Shown: positions 1 through 14,419, counted from the stretch's first letter. The stretch: 64,000 nucleotides of DNA from Colius striatus (GCF_028858725.1 NC_084760.1:60227367-60291366); one strand, 5' to 3'. Program-made: numbers and translations. The notes: generated from the sequence alone by a model not told the origin.

Positions 1-3000
1 TACTGGAAAAGAAGAACTATTTGTAAAAATTACACTGGCTCAAACTGGTTTTGCCTGGGGACAAGAGACTTCCTCGGTTTATTCAAATCCACTTCGGTGC
101 ATTTTCTTTCTGCACTTCAGCTGACGTTACTTGACTAAAGATGGGTGGATGTTGCAGAACACATTCCTGGATCAGTCTTTTAAAAAAGCTGTTGCACATC
201 ACAACGTAATGTAGTTGCAATAAATTCAGTACATTAAAGTTTTCTCTCTGTGCACAAGTGCTTCTTTGAAGCAACTACTGTAGTTCACACTCACTAAAAT
301 TTTAAATAAATATTAATGCCACAGTACTGTACACCTTGATAACCATACTTTAATCAAGAGTGACAAGTGGAACTCTATGTCCTCATGTCCAGGAAGGAAC
401 ATGAAGACCCTGACCACATCCCTTCCTCTCTCTGGTGCAAATGCAGACTGTTTGCAAAAATTATCTTGTATATGTGAGGCCATTCAATACTTGCTCCATC
501 AGCAAAAGCAATAGTTGCAAAGAAAATCATGGATGTTTTTGGCTGGTCACCTTGCTATTTGTTTTACAGTTCTTATTTAAACCACTTCCAAACTAAGATG
601 GCTTAATTTACAGACCTCTTTTGTCCTAACCTCATCCAGACTAATTAACTAAGGTAATGCAAAACAGCATACAACGGGAAAAAAAAAATATGCCTTTTCT
701 GTACACAGTAATACAAACAGCATACTGTGCTATACATGAAAGATCCATTTTTCACTCTCTTCTGCTGCTAGCATAAAGAAATCCCTCTTGTGTAATGTCA
801 TCCACATAAAACATTGTTTCATATGTCATTTCCCATAGAACCAAAATATTTTTAACAAACAAAACCACAACAATATTAATAAAACTCCCCAGTCATAAAT
901 AAATCTGTGAGGCATAATATCTTAAATACATACACTATTTAAAACAGAACAAAGCATTTAGGAACAGCATGTAAATATTTATTGCTTCAAGTTTTCAGAA
1001 ATAGTTTATTTCTAAAAGAACTGTGGGCCTCATGACTTTACCTTATTGTAGAAAGACAGGCATTTAGAAAGACCCAAAATACATGAATTACTCTTATTAT
1101 CCTACATATTCAGGTTATGACTTGGATATATCAGATTCAAGTTCAATTCCTCAGCCTTGGAAAAGCCCACAAAATAGTATGTGTAAGACCATAATGGTTG
1201 CTTAAAAACCTTGACTAACCAGCCTTTTCTAGGTTTTACTGAAACTTCATTCTAAATCCAAGAAAATTATAACATTTGTTCCAACCAGTATGTTCCCACA
1301 AAATTAAATTCCAGTTAACTGCAGCTAATTGAAAATTTCTGATGATATCATCATTAAAGTCTCAGCGAATTCTACTTTAAGCCTATTTGATTTAAAATCA
1401 CACCTGTACAAATCCTCACTAAATATAGACAAAACACTGTTTTTATTCTGTACAGGCTCTGATTTCAAAGTTCGGAGATTTCATTTACTTTCGACTTGCC
1501 CATCTGTATCCTTCTTTAGCTAAAGAATAACCATATGAATCTGTTGGTGTTACATAGTGTCAGACAATTTCTCATGAATGTTTCAGGCTGTTCTAGCTTA
1601 ATGCTTTAGCCACCTAACAGGCTTAAACCACCAGGGAAAAAAAAAAAAAAGGGAGGAGGGCATATATGAGAACTCTAATACTCTCCAGGGCTTAATCTAT
1701 CAGAACTCTAATATTCTTTAATTCTCAGGGTTTAATCTATGTTTACAATTTTCTACAGTTACATAAAGTGAAAGGGGAAGTAGTATGACTGATGTAATTC
1801 GACTCCCACTTTAATAACATGCCATTAAAACATTGGCTTATAAAAAAGTTTGGATGCCACATAAATTGGACAAACTTGCTGTCACAGGAGAGGTATCACA
1901 CAACCAGAGGATCTTAGGTGGCTGAAGCTGACCTTTTGGGACTGTGCTCTATGTGAATCGATGTTTGTGCTACCTTAAACAGAAAAGAAAAACAGAAGAA
2001 AGCAAGAGTCCTTATGAGAAAGAATCTCTCAAAACCATGCAGGCTGCCTCTAGCCATAGCACACTGCAGATACTGAAATTTATTTTTATTATCTTGCAGT
2101 AGGCAGAACATATGTTTCTCCAGGTGGGATGATTTTCAGTGTGCACAAACAAGTCAAATACTGCATCGCTGAACTTGCCATAACTGAGCAAGCATAGATG
2201 ATGCCATTCATACTGACTTTGCAACTACCACTGCACAAAATCCTGCAACAATCTTCATAAACTGGAGAAGTTCAGAAGGGATAAGCTGGGAGTGAATACA
2301 AATGCCTCACTTCAGTTAGCATAGGTTCTGTAAATGTTTTATTCCAATTTGCAAATCAGAAATTCCCTAAAACTCAAAGATTGGGTGTACTTTATCAACT
2401 CCAGGCTTTATTCTGTGTTCCCAAGTAAAAGGCAGCTTCTAAACTAACAGTTCCCAAACTCTCGCTTAAAGATGGCAATGGAGTCGTGACAGTTACCTGT
2501 CTAGCCTGTATCACTCTAGCTTTTCTTCACAGACTGTACTGAGTGATTTATTTGGTAGCTACAAAGTACATATTAGGAGCAAAGCAAAACAAAGGCATAC
2601 AAGTCTGCTTCTTCAATAATCCGCTCATGGGACACAGACTTGAGAAAAGTATGGGGGGAGCAAAAACCACAGATGGTTACTTCTTCTTGCACAGTTCCTG
2701 TCAGAGACATGAGCCAAGTTTTTCCAGTTGAGTAGAAGAGGCCACTAGTTCTCTAACCATGTCCTTCCTACTCTTGTAAGTGTTGACATATCCCTGTAGA
2801 TGAATGCAATTCCCTGTTTTGGTTCCTCCTGGGAATATCTTTTTAAACAAAATGCTTTCTCTCTTTTTGCTACACAGATCATCAATTCCTGAAAATGAAG
2901 AAAACTGTCTGATTTCAAAGAAATCACTGCTCCCCCCAATCTTCACAGTTGTAAGAAGTCTGAAATTAACATATTTTAAATTAGCTTTTTGTCTGTTTTA

Positions 3001-5874
3001 TTTAATCTACTTTCATATTTCCATTTATTGAAAGACCAGATTTGTTCTTGTACAATTCACTATGTGCTTTTTAAGAAGAGGAGAAAAAAAAAAATAGATC
3101 ACAATATGGACTCAATGCTGCCACCCTACTAGGCATCCCTCTAGTATGGTAAATGAACATGCCTAGTAGAAATACAACCTGTAGGAAGTAAGAAGGACTT
3201 GTTTTGTCACAAAGATATATTTTTTGCTGGCTCATCATATTTATGTGCATCACACTCATTCCTTGTCTATCCAGTTGCTGTAAATGAGTGACCAACAGGA
3301 AATATTTCAAGGAAATATTTCAGGAAGTTGTTGAGATTTCTCCCAAGTTAATAACAGCTGCCATTAAACTGCCACATAAGTAAGAGCACAACCTATAAAA
3401 CACAGTTCTGGAACTGCTGTTCCTTCAGTAAACACTGATTAAAACACCTTGATAATAGGTTCTCCATGTGCAAAGACCAGACAGGTTGGAGCTCTATACC
3501 TTGCATTATATCCTGTTCTCCATATTCCTGTTCTTCAGAAAGTTAGGGACAAATCTCAACAACCTTTAAATTCATATTTCAAAGTCTGACACAATGTATG
3601 TCATCTAAATTTTATTATCAGATATAAGATAGGCCTGTAATGAGAATTAGTTACTTTGGGCCAGATTACAGACAGACAGACTTTCAAACTTTAATCATAA
3701 GATGTGTTCTAGTAAGGCAGAAATTTAGCTGCTGCCTAAGCCTAAGAGGTGACAAAGTTCATTACACACTTCTCTGGTTTTATTATTCAAATTTGAAGTT
3801 TCCCCAGTTGTTTGCAGGTCTGCTTCTCATCACCAAGGTTCAGCAGGTAACAGGGTAAACACAAGTGATTCAAACTCCCCTGGACTTACAGCACTGCTTG
3901 AGGAGAGTCACATGGACCCTCTAAAAACCCTAGGAATGGGACCGAGAGCTTAATTCACCCTCTCCTGCCTGAAGGCTGCCGCTCAATATTGGATGTCAAG
4001 AAGTGCCTTGAGTTTTGCAATTCCAGCTGCTTAGTGAAACAGTTTTAACAAAAGGCAGGAAGAAAAACTCAGTAGACTAGTTCCCTAAATCTCAGCTCAG
4101 AGATGTTGATGATAAAACTGTTGCTGATAAGTTTCAGGCTGAGAAAAGCAGTCTCCATCCCCTAGATGTTGTTAAGTGATGTTATAATAACTTATTTCTG
4201 CAGAAATGCTGGGAAAAAAAAGCCCTTGTTTAAATAATAGCTGCAAGAATCTCCTTTTCAAGGAAAGCTCTGGAGTTTGGGATCCCAAACACATGAAAGT
4301 AGCCTTCTGACTTAAGTTTCTAGGAGTTCAGAGAGCAGGCTGCAGTGTACACCACTTCGCATTAGCTAGCTCAACTACATCTTTAAGGTCCTAAAAATGA
4401 TCCACCCATGCCCTCTCCTCCATAGAGTCTCTAACAGTCCATTGCAAATAGCAGCATTTACTGTAGTAGTAATTCAGGCAATTAACAACTCTTAACATAT
4501 TTTCAAAATAGTCATCATTACAGACTGAATCAACAGAATCAGTTCTTTAAGGTTAAGAGAGTGTTAAGCTAATCCAGCTATTACCAGATACAAATAAAGG
4601 TCCTCTCCATTACCCCAGTTCCCACAGCCTTTCCTGGTATGAAAGATGTTCCAGTCTCCTGATACATTCAGCATCTGTTCAGCATTGTGAAAATGCTCCA
4701 GTTGTGAATATTGATTTCACTTTACTTTTAACCTGACAACTGAGACTTCTTTGTTACATCTTGTCAGTGTCTGTTACAGGTTGGCAGGTGTCTCTGGAAG
4801 ACCCAGTCAGAAGGCATGAGACTTATGTGACTGAGCAGATTTTAGGAAATAAAGCACAAGGGCTTTATTTTCAGAGATAGTTTGTTAATTTTAGGTTGAG
4901 GAAATAAAAGCCTGATATACAGAAACTTAAAAATCAAAATTGTCATTTTATTCCTGTTGAGATTTAATGAAATAATTTCTGCAAGAAAATACAAAATGTA
5001 TTGAAAAAGAAAAGCAAAAGCCCAGTCTGTGCCACTAATCCGTTACAAATAGTATTAAAACCTATCTCACAAAATAAACCTCAAAGTCTTAATAAAAACT
5101 GACATACTTAACTGATCAGAACTCATTTGAAGCTTTAATTTTTAAAAATATCCCATTTCTGCATGCACACTATGTCCTGCACAACATTAAAAACATGCAT
5201 GCCAAAACCTTGCCATATGCTGTTCATGGCTACCTCCCTTCTGATGAACAGTATTAATGGGTGAAACTTGTAAGATCAAGTTGTATTTGCTTCATATATA
5301 TATATACACACACACCCCCCCCCAACATATATTAAAAATACAATGGAAAATAGAAGGAAAGGGAAAAGGACTGAAAACCCTATCAGTTTAAATTACCTCT
5401 AACTTGAACACCCCAGTTTGGTGTTATGAATCTAAGCACACCTATATTAAAACTTTAACAGTCTTATCTACATATCTAACTTGTACTTCCAAGGGCAAGC
5501 TGCAAGGTCATAGCTTCTGTGCCTGCTAAACAATTCAAGCTGTAGCAAATATTTGATGCAATCCTTGCTCAGCAAACATCTCAATCTGCCATCTTAAGGT
5601 GCCACATAACTAACCAGGCTTATTACTGGCAGTCATCTTACTAATTCCTTATTCATTAGGGGAATACAGTATGGTACTGTTACTTCTCCAGGAAAGAACA
5701 CACTTTACCATATATACAAAGAACTGAATCTTCTGTGTGAGGTGTCACAAACCTGTTAAATGAGCAGGTGAAGTCAAAAAGTGAATTCCCATGAAAGAAT
5801 CTGAGAAACCAACCACAAATCAGAGACACCAGTAGTATTAAAGTTTTATATAAAGACGCATAAACACAACTTAC
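1..5874 (-). other. STX7 intron 2 (partial), no recognised exon or repeat
   Basis: AT-rich sequence downstream of the STX7 exon 2 donor. Only simple features stand out: an imperfect direct duplication around 1,670-1,740 (two copies ending in ttaatctat), an A-run near 1,637-1,651, and a TA/CA/C microsatellite at about 5,297-5,323. I saw no sequence resembling STX7 exon 3 and no protein-like open frame. Confidence 0.55.
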
Positions 5875-5956
5875 AGCATTGTGTTATCTTCTGGATGTTA
5901 GAAGTTATGCGTTGGGCTAGTTGATTAGGATCTCCAAAACCTGCACTGTATGACAT
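5875..5956 (-). CDS. STX7: Syntaxin-7, first coding exon (partial gene)
   Basis: STX7 is a Qa-SNARE of late endosomes and lysosomes that drives endosomal membrane fusion. This exon starts at the ATG at 5,956-5,954 and encodes 27 codons plus one base. The product begins MSYSAGFGDPNQLAQRITSN and continues IQKITQC. It matches the N-terminus of vertebrate STX7 nearly residue for residue, one residue shorter than human in the Gly-Gly-Asp stretch. The exon ends on T at 5,875 before a GTAAGT donor, in phase 1, as expected for the Ser codon that follows in the family. An acceptor with a T-rich tract lies at about 6,040, giving 83 nt of 5' UTR (5,957-6,039) in this exon. The Habc, SNARE and membrane-anchor exons are outside the window, and I did not find exon 3 in 1-5,870. 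The identification is firm. Confidence 0.93.
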
Positions 5957-6039
5957 GGCTGAGTTGATTTGCTGTCAAGATCATCCACAATGGGAACAAG
6001 TCAGACAGTTTCCACCTATTAAGGAAACCTAGACCTCCC
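5957..6039 (-). other. STX7: STX7 exon 2, 5' UTR portion
   Basis: This is the untranslated part of the first coding exon, directly upstream of the ATG. The acceptor is inferred at 6,042-6,040 (CAG on the minus strand) after a run of eight T residues. A second CAG at 5,974-5,972 could act as an alternative acceptor but has a poor pyrimidine tract. Exact UTR length is therefore an inference. Confidence 0.6.
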
Positions 6040-9000
6040 CTGGAAAAAAAATAAATATCTTGGTCATTGCTTTATCATGGTCTTCACCATCTTAAAGAAG
6101 AATATATACTAAAAGATTAAAGAAAACTTTATATACTAATTTTTACCCTCTCCAAAAACACGGTACTTCAAATATGGAATTTAAGGGAACACTTTCTTAA
6201 AATAGTATTAAATAAGAATATGACATCCTTTTTGCATTTCCTACAATAACCCCTACTATTAAGATTCTTAGTAATAAACACAACTTAAGATCTGCAGTTA
6301 CTCTACAGCAGTTACATCACAGAAACTACACACTTTGTCAAACTTCTTTCTGTAAGCAAAGAAAAAGTGTGCGTTTTTATTTGATCCCATTCCAGAAAAA
6401 AGGCTGTACGCTTAATCAGTCTTTGAAAAATCCTCTGATGAACAATATCCCAAACCAATTATATGGTTATTTCCATACCACGTGTCACTCATTCCAACAA
6501 TACAACCTAGCATATGCAAACCACAGGAAAATAAAAACCAAACAGCGGATATCATACAAGATATCAGAAAGAAAGAGGCACATGATTCCCTCTAAACATG
6601 AACCAGTTTTATCAGCTTCAGGTTCAGTTGTAATCCTGCTTCATCTGAACTCTATGAATTGCCACTTTAATCCTGTTTCAACTGCTATGTTTCCCAATAT
6701 GAACTAATTTTTCAATGACTAGGGTATACAAATTCAATTTTAGGAGTGTTTTTTGCATCCAGAACTATCTGAAAAGATCAAAATCTGACAACATAAATAC
6801 TCTTGCCCTAAAACCACAAATATGTAGTCATGCAGCATGTAACTATTAGAGATGTCAGCCTTCTTTCCATTCATACAGATCAAATTTCAGCATAAGCTCA
6901 AAGATACTCTAAGTCTAAATTAACAACACATATTTTGGGATACACATGCAAATCAAAACTGCCCATTTATCTATTCTGCAGTGAGAACACAGGCTAATCA
7001 AGCATGCGTGCATGCAACACAATCCCACAACTTCATCCCTGCTGTGCTCAGCCTTCATCCTTTCCAGTTTCCTGCACGTCACCTTCATAGGTTCAGCGTT
7101 TTAACCTTACCAGTTCCCCTCACTTGCACTGTTCAAGTCAAACCATGTGCCTTCCAAGCAATGTCCTTTTCTCTTAGCCTATCAGCTTCTGGTTAATAGA
7201 TATAGCTGAAGCCCCATTTCTGGGAGAAGGGAGCAAGCACACTTTAGTGTTTAAACAGAAAAAGAGGAAATGAAAAAGCAAACTGATTTGTCAGGTGTGA
7301 TACCAGCTGTGCTACACTTTCCAAACTCAAGTTCTTATGAACACTTAAAAAAAAAAAGGTTAAGAGTCCTTGTTGTCAAATATTGTTTTCTTTCATCTTT
7401 GGAAATATCAGCACAGCACAGCAACAGCCTGGTTGGTTTATAATATAATTGTTTTCATATCTCTGTGCTATGAAATGATCTCTAATGGAGCTGCAGACCC
7501 ATAAGACATCCCACCAGAACTTCATTAGGAATATAAACAAGGAGGTAAGACTCATCTATGCTGCCCTGCAGGTTACCTTATCTATGCCAGACAAACAAGC
7601 TGCTTCTACCTAGAAGACAAATTCTGCATTATTTGAAATGTATGCAGCACCAGTGTCTCAAATCTGGCTTGGAGTCTTCAGGCTGTTAAGTATCTCCTAG
7701 TAATGAACAACCTGACTGCAGGTGAGGTGACAGGGAGAATATTTGCACTCTTCTACATACTTGCTGCACAATTGCCCGCCAGTCATGCTAGCTCTCTGCA
7801 GTATCGTTTCCTGTCTTTGTCTGTACCACATGCAGATTCAAGTTATCTTGAGACACAGACTGAAGCCTGAAATCAGTCAACCTAAATCCCACTTATCTGC
7901 TCTGAGCCTGGCATAACAACCCTTGATCTTTTTGGAAACTCTGGACAATACTGCATTGAACTTGCAAGACTAAACCCATGCAAACTTTACAGTGAACAAA
8001 TGTCTCTATGCCTTGGTGTACTAAGTAAATTTAGTGGAAAACACAGTCTTAGGCATTAAAACCCAAAGGAATCACCTAAAAGAAGTTAGTTGGAAAAGAT
8101 CATCTCAGGACTGTTAACTTTGTTTGCTTCTTTTAAAAAATATGACAGTTTCTAGACTTGTTAACAGCATGCTAACTACAATGCTAACACTGGCTAAAAA
8201 TACTTTTTAATATTATATTTAATGTTAAAAGTAGAACGTTAAAATGCAGCTGCTCAGGAGAAGAGACAACAAAAGACCAAATTAGTTCTGTAGCCTTCCT
8301 ACACAAGGTAACTGCAAAAGTCCTTCATGACTGTTTTTTCTCCCTTCATATTGGTATTCACCAGACAGCTGCTTGTAACTGTGCTCTCAGCAATAGCATT
8401 ACAATCAAGAGATACATACAGAAAATTTAATCCAAGTCTTGCCAAAAGCAGCGATTGACTTGCTGGGGGCTTTTTTGCCCTGCAAATTTCTAGAGTTAAC
8501 CATAAGTACCTCTGAACAAGTAACAGTGCACTATATTGACAAATGCACAGTGTTCAATATCTAAGACTTTAAGCTCTCCATCTTTCTAGCTACACAGTTG
8601 AGCAGTCAAATGAGACACATACTGAGGGGATGTTCAGATGATAGCTTGCAGAGTCCACAGGATACAATTTAGCTTTTTGTCTGTATATATAGACCTCTTC
8701 ACTTGTTGACACAATTCTTTTATTAGCAAGTATTTTCAATTGAAATTTATAGCAAATTTTTAGGACAGTAGTGTAAATTCACAGCTGTTTTACTCCACAT
8801 AAATTCTTCCACCTGCAATCTGTTCCTGAGCATGTTAATAACACAGCTTGGTGACAGAGTAAACTACTGGTCTGGAGAGCAGACAGAAAAAGAAATAAGG
8901 GTTCAGCCATCAGCTCTCATCACTTCTCAATCGTCACCACAAACTCCCCAAGTCAAGAAAAACAAACTGAACAGCCCAAAGCAAAAGAAAAATTTGGATA

Positions 9001-10442
9001 TATTTACTATTTTTCAAATGGGAAGTGTGAACTTCTTCCTCATTCTAGTTCTCCCAGCAACACAGGAATCTGAACCGAATGAACACCCTACTTCCACTCA
9101 CACACCCTTTGCTTGGTAGCACTGAGTTACCGAAACTCCTCTGAAAACACTGATAGCTGAGCTCCTGAAAGTCAACTGGGGTCTTGCAAATTTCTTGGAC
9201 AAGGTAAGGGTTTCAACCACCAGGAAACAAAACAGAAGTGTACACCAAGTACTTCCTTCCATCCCAAGGTGACAAGAGCATTCATCAAGACTCTGAATTT
9301 CTATAGAAATTACCTCTTTTCACTTCTACAGTATTTAATGACTTTGCCCTGACATATTTTGGTATTACTGCCTACATAACTTTTAAAATAGGAAAGTTAA
9401 TAACCTGCTGCAGTTGAGGGAAGCACACTTTGCATTCAAACAGGAACAGAGCTGCATCTGTGGTGGTCTTCAGTTCCTCTAAAAGTTTCAGCTGGGTGTG
9501 AGCTTTTGACTGTGCTTTTATCTTCCACTCCACATCTCTGTCTTTGAATGGGAGTATATCTACTGGCAGCTCGGCTTGTCAAGCTACTGAAGGAAGTCAA
9601 AAGAACTGATTCTACTGGCATAAATGAAATAATCAGAACACTGCATCAACAATCAATGCAGCAAGATCTTTCTGTACATACATAAAATTTAAAGAATTCA
9701 AAGTATTGCTATTTTTCCTTATTTCTGGATTATGTAGTTCCTGCCTCACACCTTAGTATCAGCTTGTTTTCTATAAAGGTGTTTGTCAGGAAAAAATTCA
9801 CTTTTCTCTTAGGTATTACCAGTCAGATCACTGCTGAATGCTGAGACAGGAAAGTATGAACTCCTCAGTGGAGCAGCTCATTATTCTTGCCATTCAAGCA
9901 ATTCTTGAAAGCTCCATCAGGACAAAATGATGTGACATGACAAGCACAGCAGCACTTGTTAGATCTCAACAGTATCTTGCAGGCTCCAGTCAGCTACAAT
10001 TACTAAGCACCTCATTTTTTTGTATTTATTCATTTAGATATTCTAAAAGTTTCCCTTCTCCTACAAATCTAACCCATATACATTAAGATACAAATGCTTA
10101 AGCAATAATTTTCCTGTTCAAGTAGTGTTTTAGCATAAAGACCTTGAAATGCTTACATGGACCCTTAACTTTCAGAAAGCAAAAAGTACATGCTGCATTC
10201 CATAGAAATGTTTGAAAATTCAAATATGATGTGAATTAGGATTTTATGCCTTTAAATATCCACAGTGCATTCTTGTATGTGATTGGTTTTTTTCTAAATA
10301 AAGGTCATAGAAACAAAGCTTCTCCCAAACAACTCCTAAATGTGACTTCCTTTGTAAATTACTGTTAAAAAAAAAAAAGTGCAAAGTCCTTCAAGCAGAG
10401 TGAAAACAACAGGCAAAAGTTACAGACTGCTGAAAGTCATTA

Positions 10443-10545
10443 CAGAATCTGTCACAGAAAGGCAGAGGTTGGAAGGGACGTCTAAAGATCATCTAGTCCA
10501 AGCCCCCTGTTCAAGCAGGTCCGCCTCACTTCCAACTTGTCAACA
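10443..10545 (-). mobile_element. CR1 LINE 3'-end fragment
   Basis: The text includes ggttggaagggacgtctaaa followed by gatcatctagtccaagcccc, the well-known reverse-complement signature of the avian CR1 3' end. Only about 100 bp survive. The element lies in STX7 intron 1 with its 3' end at the left. Confidence 0.85.
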
Positions 10546-11429
10546 TATCCCAAGTATCTCTCATTTGAAAGAGCTGCAGAATGCAGTGGTGAGCAGAGTA
10601 AGTCACCTCCACATGTATATTATGCCAGTTGAGAATCAGAAGTCAGATGAAGAAGTATCTGTCCCTTCAACAGTAGCTTGATGTCTCTGAGAAAACAATA
10701 ATATTCTTACTGGGCAATTACTGCATTTGTCAGTGCCAGTTGTTGGGTTTCTAGGTTTAAAACTATGGTTACCATTAATGTATCAAGCTCATGGTGTCAT
10801 CTACTTCATTTTAGTGTTCTGAAATGTGAGCATTGCAAGTTTGGTATCACTCCAAAGCAATGGTAAGCAAAGTCACAAATTTTCTTTGAAGACTAGTATA
10901 CTATCTCGGAAATGTCTATGGTAGATAAAGTTGTGCAAGCCTAGGGACAAGAAATAATTGATGATTTGGAACATGTACTTATTGCTGTGTATGAAACTGA
11001 GATACTATTAATCTTAAAGAGACACAGAAGAGCAGTTTCTCAGCTGTCTGGGACAGTACAGCTCAATATACATAAAAATACTTTCAAGTTGTAATTATAG
11101 CTTCAAACTGTAGATAAATACTGGTTCTTTTTAATTCTAAGTACCTTCTAGGTACAGAGTAGGACAGAAATCACTCTTGATTTCAGTGGGCATCAACTCA
11201 GGTCTGAAAAGAATTAAAGAATTGGCAATAATTTTTTTTTTATTCTTGTAGTCTTGGTTAATCTAGCACATCTGGTGAAATCAGTGATCTAACTAGGAAT
11301 TTGAGAAAGGAGAATTGTGAAAAGATAGATGTGGTCTTTAAATAAAAGTTTTCTAGGCATAATTTACAGCCTGATAGAAAGATTTGTTGACTGGACTGAA
11401 ACAGTATTTTAAGATCTGCAGGCAGTACT

Positions 11430-11600
11430 ACACCTAGGGAGAGACGCTAATTAGGCCAGTGATTTTACTTCATCTTGAATACTAGTTGCAGTTTTGGTCC
11501 CCCGCTTCAGAAACGATGCAACAGAACTGGAAGAGTTCAGATGGGGGTAGAAAAGAGTCATCAGAAGCTTGAGAAACATTGGCAAAAAAAAAAAAAAAAA
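11430..11600 (+). mobile_element. Old CR1/L3-like LINE fragment (tentative)
   Basis: The stretch around 11,480-11,580 reads like the diverged LINE segment that says 'sole/first copy, cagttttggtcccc, cttcagaaa, gaactggaagag, aaaagagtcatcagaag, cttgag', which corresponds to the conserved C-terminal reverse-transcriptase region of CR1/L3 elements. It is followed by an A-run of 17 near 11,585-11,600. Divergence is high, so the family is uncertain. Confidence 0.45.
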
Positions 11601-13839
11601 GCAAAAGCACCTAGTCATATCCAGAAAATTTGTATCATAGTAACAGCTACAATCATCAAGACTTCTGCAATAACATTGCTCAATCTATTTCACCTCAGTA
11701 GGATTTAACACCCAAATACTGAGATAAGACAAGGTTCATCAACTGAGTGCCTCTGGCACCTAAAGGCACATTAGCATCTTTGGACAACATCTGATGCTGA
11801 CTTTTGCAGCATATAAAATTAATCTAAAAAAAAATCCTCAAATCAAAAAACCCCTCTTGGAGTAAAAGGCAGACTATATGTTGTAAGTACTCCCTGCTAC
11901 AGCACCTGAAGGATTCTCGTAACTGACTCATAGTAAATGATTTAGTAACATACATGTGAGCATTAAATCTGTCACTATTTTCTCTAATGGAGATGAGAGA
12001 GGTTAAGTTTTTTCTGGATTTAACTATTTTTTCACCCATCAGCTAAAGTATTTAGAGATAAATATCATACTTTCTACTTTTACAGCTCCTAACATTCTGG
12101 AATCATGGTCCACAAAGATAGTCTGGGGGTTTCCATAATACAAAACCAACTATACAGCATAATCAACACGAAAATTTAACAACTGTAAAATGAAAAGTTT
12201 CCAGCTTTTCATTTATCAAATAGTGTCAGGTAGAAGTGAAACTAAAATCTAGACAGAGTAGTGAAAAGCAAGCAATGTTTATTTAAAACTTTATTTTGTC
12301 TAATGCAGTAACACTATTATAAAAGATGTCAAAGGTAATTTTCTATTCCACTCTGCCCAATTCCCTCAGCCTTGTCACATTAGCCATGCTGAAAGACACC
12401 GAAACCAGCCTTACACTTTGTAATGGTTTTGTTTGTTTTTTCCAGAAAGGAGAAAAAAAATAGATTGTGTGACACTAGCCAGTGTTTTAGTCATTTTCCC
12501 TGGAAACAACTCTGTCTAACAAAGATACAATTTAAAGCAGTAGCATTTAGAACTGTCCAGTGTGGATAACTAAATTACAGAAGCCTGAAATACTATTAGG
12601 CCTATTGTATCACCAACGCTCAGTACATATGGCTAAAAACTTTCCTTAGCATTGTCCAATTCATCCACAAGAATATTTATAATGAACTAGGTGAAGGAAG
12701 CACATAGCTTTCCCAGGCCTAACAGAATATACTAGTTATGGGGGAAATGCACAAAGCATTTTGAGTCTTGACAATGGTGCAGGAATAGGAAAATGAACAG
12801 TGGGTACTGGAATTACTGAGGAGAGAAGGGAATGGGAGAGCTGAAAATGGACCTGAGATTACCGTTTCAAAGTGCCAAGTTTCTTGTGCTGCTAGTAGGC
12901 AAGCAACATCTCTCAGAAAACAAAGACAGAGCAGAACCCTAGAACATCTAGCATGCTATATGTAGCTACATTATAGCTCATGCTCTCTTTTTTTTAATCC
13001 CTACCACCACACCACCCCAAAAGTTTCACTTCAATGTAAGCCACCAAAAAAAGTGCTACTTAATACACTAAGACTATACAAGATGTTCTTGTGAAAGGAA
13101 GTCAAATACAGTTTATGCCACCATTTACCCTCAGTTTCTTCTAATTTTAACATATTTTAGCTTTCTTCAGATCATATTTTCCATCTTTTCTATGAATAGC
13201 ACTTGCAGAAAACCCGAAGCTCCAGGCAGAAGGGCTGCACTGCTGGCAAAGCACATGCCTGGATGATGATAGGTCAGGAGGGCTCCTCTGGCCCTGTCGG
13301 CATCAGCAGAGGGGGTCACAAGACATGAGCATATCACTTCTGGCAATAGGCATCCTAGGACTTAATAACTGAGCTTCAATTAAGATGCAGTGCCTTGCAT
13401 TTCATGTAAGGCAGAATGAAACCTTCCACTTCCTTTTACAGTTTCAAGAAGTGCCCATTTCTGATGCAGCAGCGACTGGTTCACCGGGAAAGCAGTGATA
13501 AAGTCGGGCCAGGGGCCTGACGTGCCAGGCCCGGGTTCGGTATTTACATTGGCGAACTTTATCATCGCCCTTCCTACTGCTGACTGGCTTTTCTCACCTC
13601 GGATCTGGAACAGCACGGACAGCGTTTCAATATAGCGAAGGTGACCACCCTACCCTACGATTCGTCATCAGCTGCTGAAAAACACCAGCTGTAGGCCTCG
13701 AGTCTCTCCTTGGGGCATCACAGTCAGCGCTAAGCTCAAATCCATCATATCAGAGGGATGTCATAGGAAGGGGTGTGGGCGATATGGGGGTGGTGGAGAC
13801 ACAAGCGACTGCACTCCAAAACCCCGTCCTTCTCGCCGC

Positions 13840-14400
13840 GTTCCTGGCCCTGCCCGCCCCATGGCCCGGTCACCCCCCTCTTGCCCATAGCCTCCCCGCT
13901 CGCCTCAGGCCCAAAGGCTGGGCCGGGCCGGGGGGACGGCCCCGGCCCCAGAGGGCCCGGGGAGTGCTGTAGCCCTTCCCGCTGCCCTGACAGGCTCCTC
14001 CTGCCTGTCATCCCCTTCCCGGCTGGCCGAACATTGCTCTAACCGCCCCTTCCAACACCCCCCGCGCCCCACCGGAGCTCCCGCAGCTCTTACCTGGCCC
14101 CGGCGAAACTGCTCCCACCGGACGCGGCAGGCAGTGGTGGCGGCGGCGGCGGCACCAGCAGCAGGGCGGGGAAGACAGCTAGTCCCCGTTCCCGCCCCGT
14201 CCCGCCGTGACGGCAGAGGCGTGGGGAGGCGGGGCCGGGCTCGTCCCGCCCGGCGGGCTGAGAGGGGGCGGTGTCGGGGCCGGCGCTCCGGGTGAGGTGC
14301 TTTCCAGTCGGGGCGAAAGGCGGTGGCTCCCTGCTGGCAGGCGGCGGGGGCAATGGAGTGGCAGGGGCCGTACCTCCGGGAGCCGCAGCCCTGGAAAAAA
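13840..14400. promoter_or_regulatory. CpG island, presumed STX7 promoter
   Basis: The stretch is strongly GC-rich and dense in CG dinucleotides, including runs such as ggcggcggcggcggc near 14,140, against an AT-rich background on both sides. No TATA box is evident, as usual for a housekeeping SNARE gene. It overlaps the inferred STX7 first exon. Transcription to the right (plus strand) is also possible from such an island, but no gene is seen there. Confidence 0.75.
14094..14300 (-). other. STX7: STX7 non-coding first exon (5' UTR)
   Basis: A consensus donor (CAG then GTAAGAG on the minus strand, boundary at 14,094/14,093) sits inside the only CpG-rich block of the window, 8 kb upstream of the STX7 start codon. 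Vertebrate STX7 has a non-coding, CpG-island first exon, so this is the natural partner of exon 2. The upstream limit, about 14,300, is a guess because no TSS motif fixes it. Open frames that cross the block in several frames are by-products of the GC-rich sequence. Confidence 0.65.
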
Positions 14401-14419
14401 AGGAGAGAGTGTGTTTTAA

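Larger units (their letters stand above)
6040..14093 (-). other. STX7 intron 1
   Basis: Eight kilobases between the CpG-island exon and the ATG exon. Apart from a short minus-strand CR1 piece at about 10,443-10,545 and an older LINE-like piece at about 11,430-11,600, it is AT-rich and featureless to the eye. Open frames up to 112 codons occur here but match nothing and look like chance. Confidence 0.6.

Noticed and set aside
6369-6707. 112-codon open frame on the plus strand
   Set aside because: No recognisable similarity, AT-rich chance composition, and it lies in STX7 intron 1 on the opposite strand.
13745-14419. Overlapping open frames of 64-89 codons on both strands
   Set aside because: They are produced by the CpG island; the STX7 first exon is non-coding.
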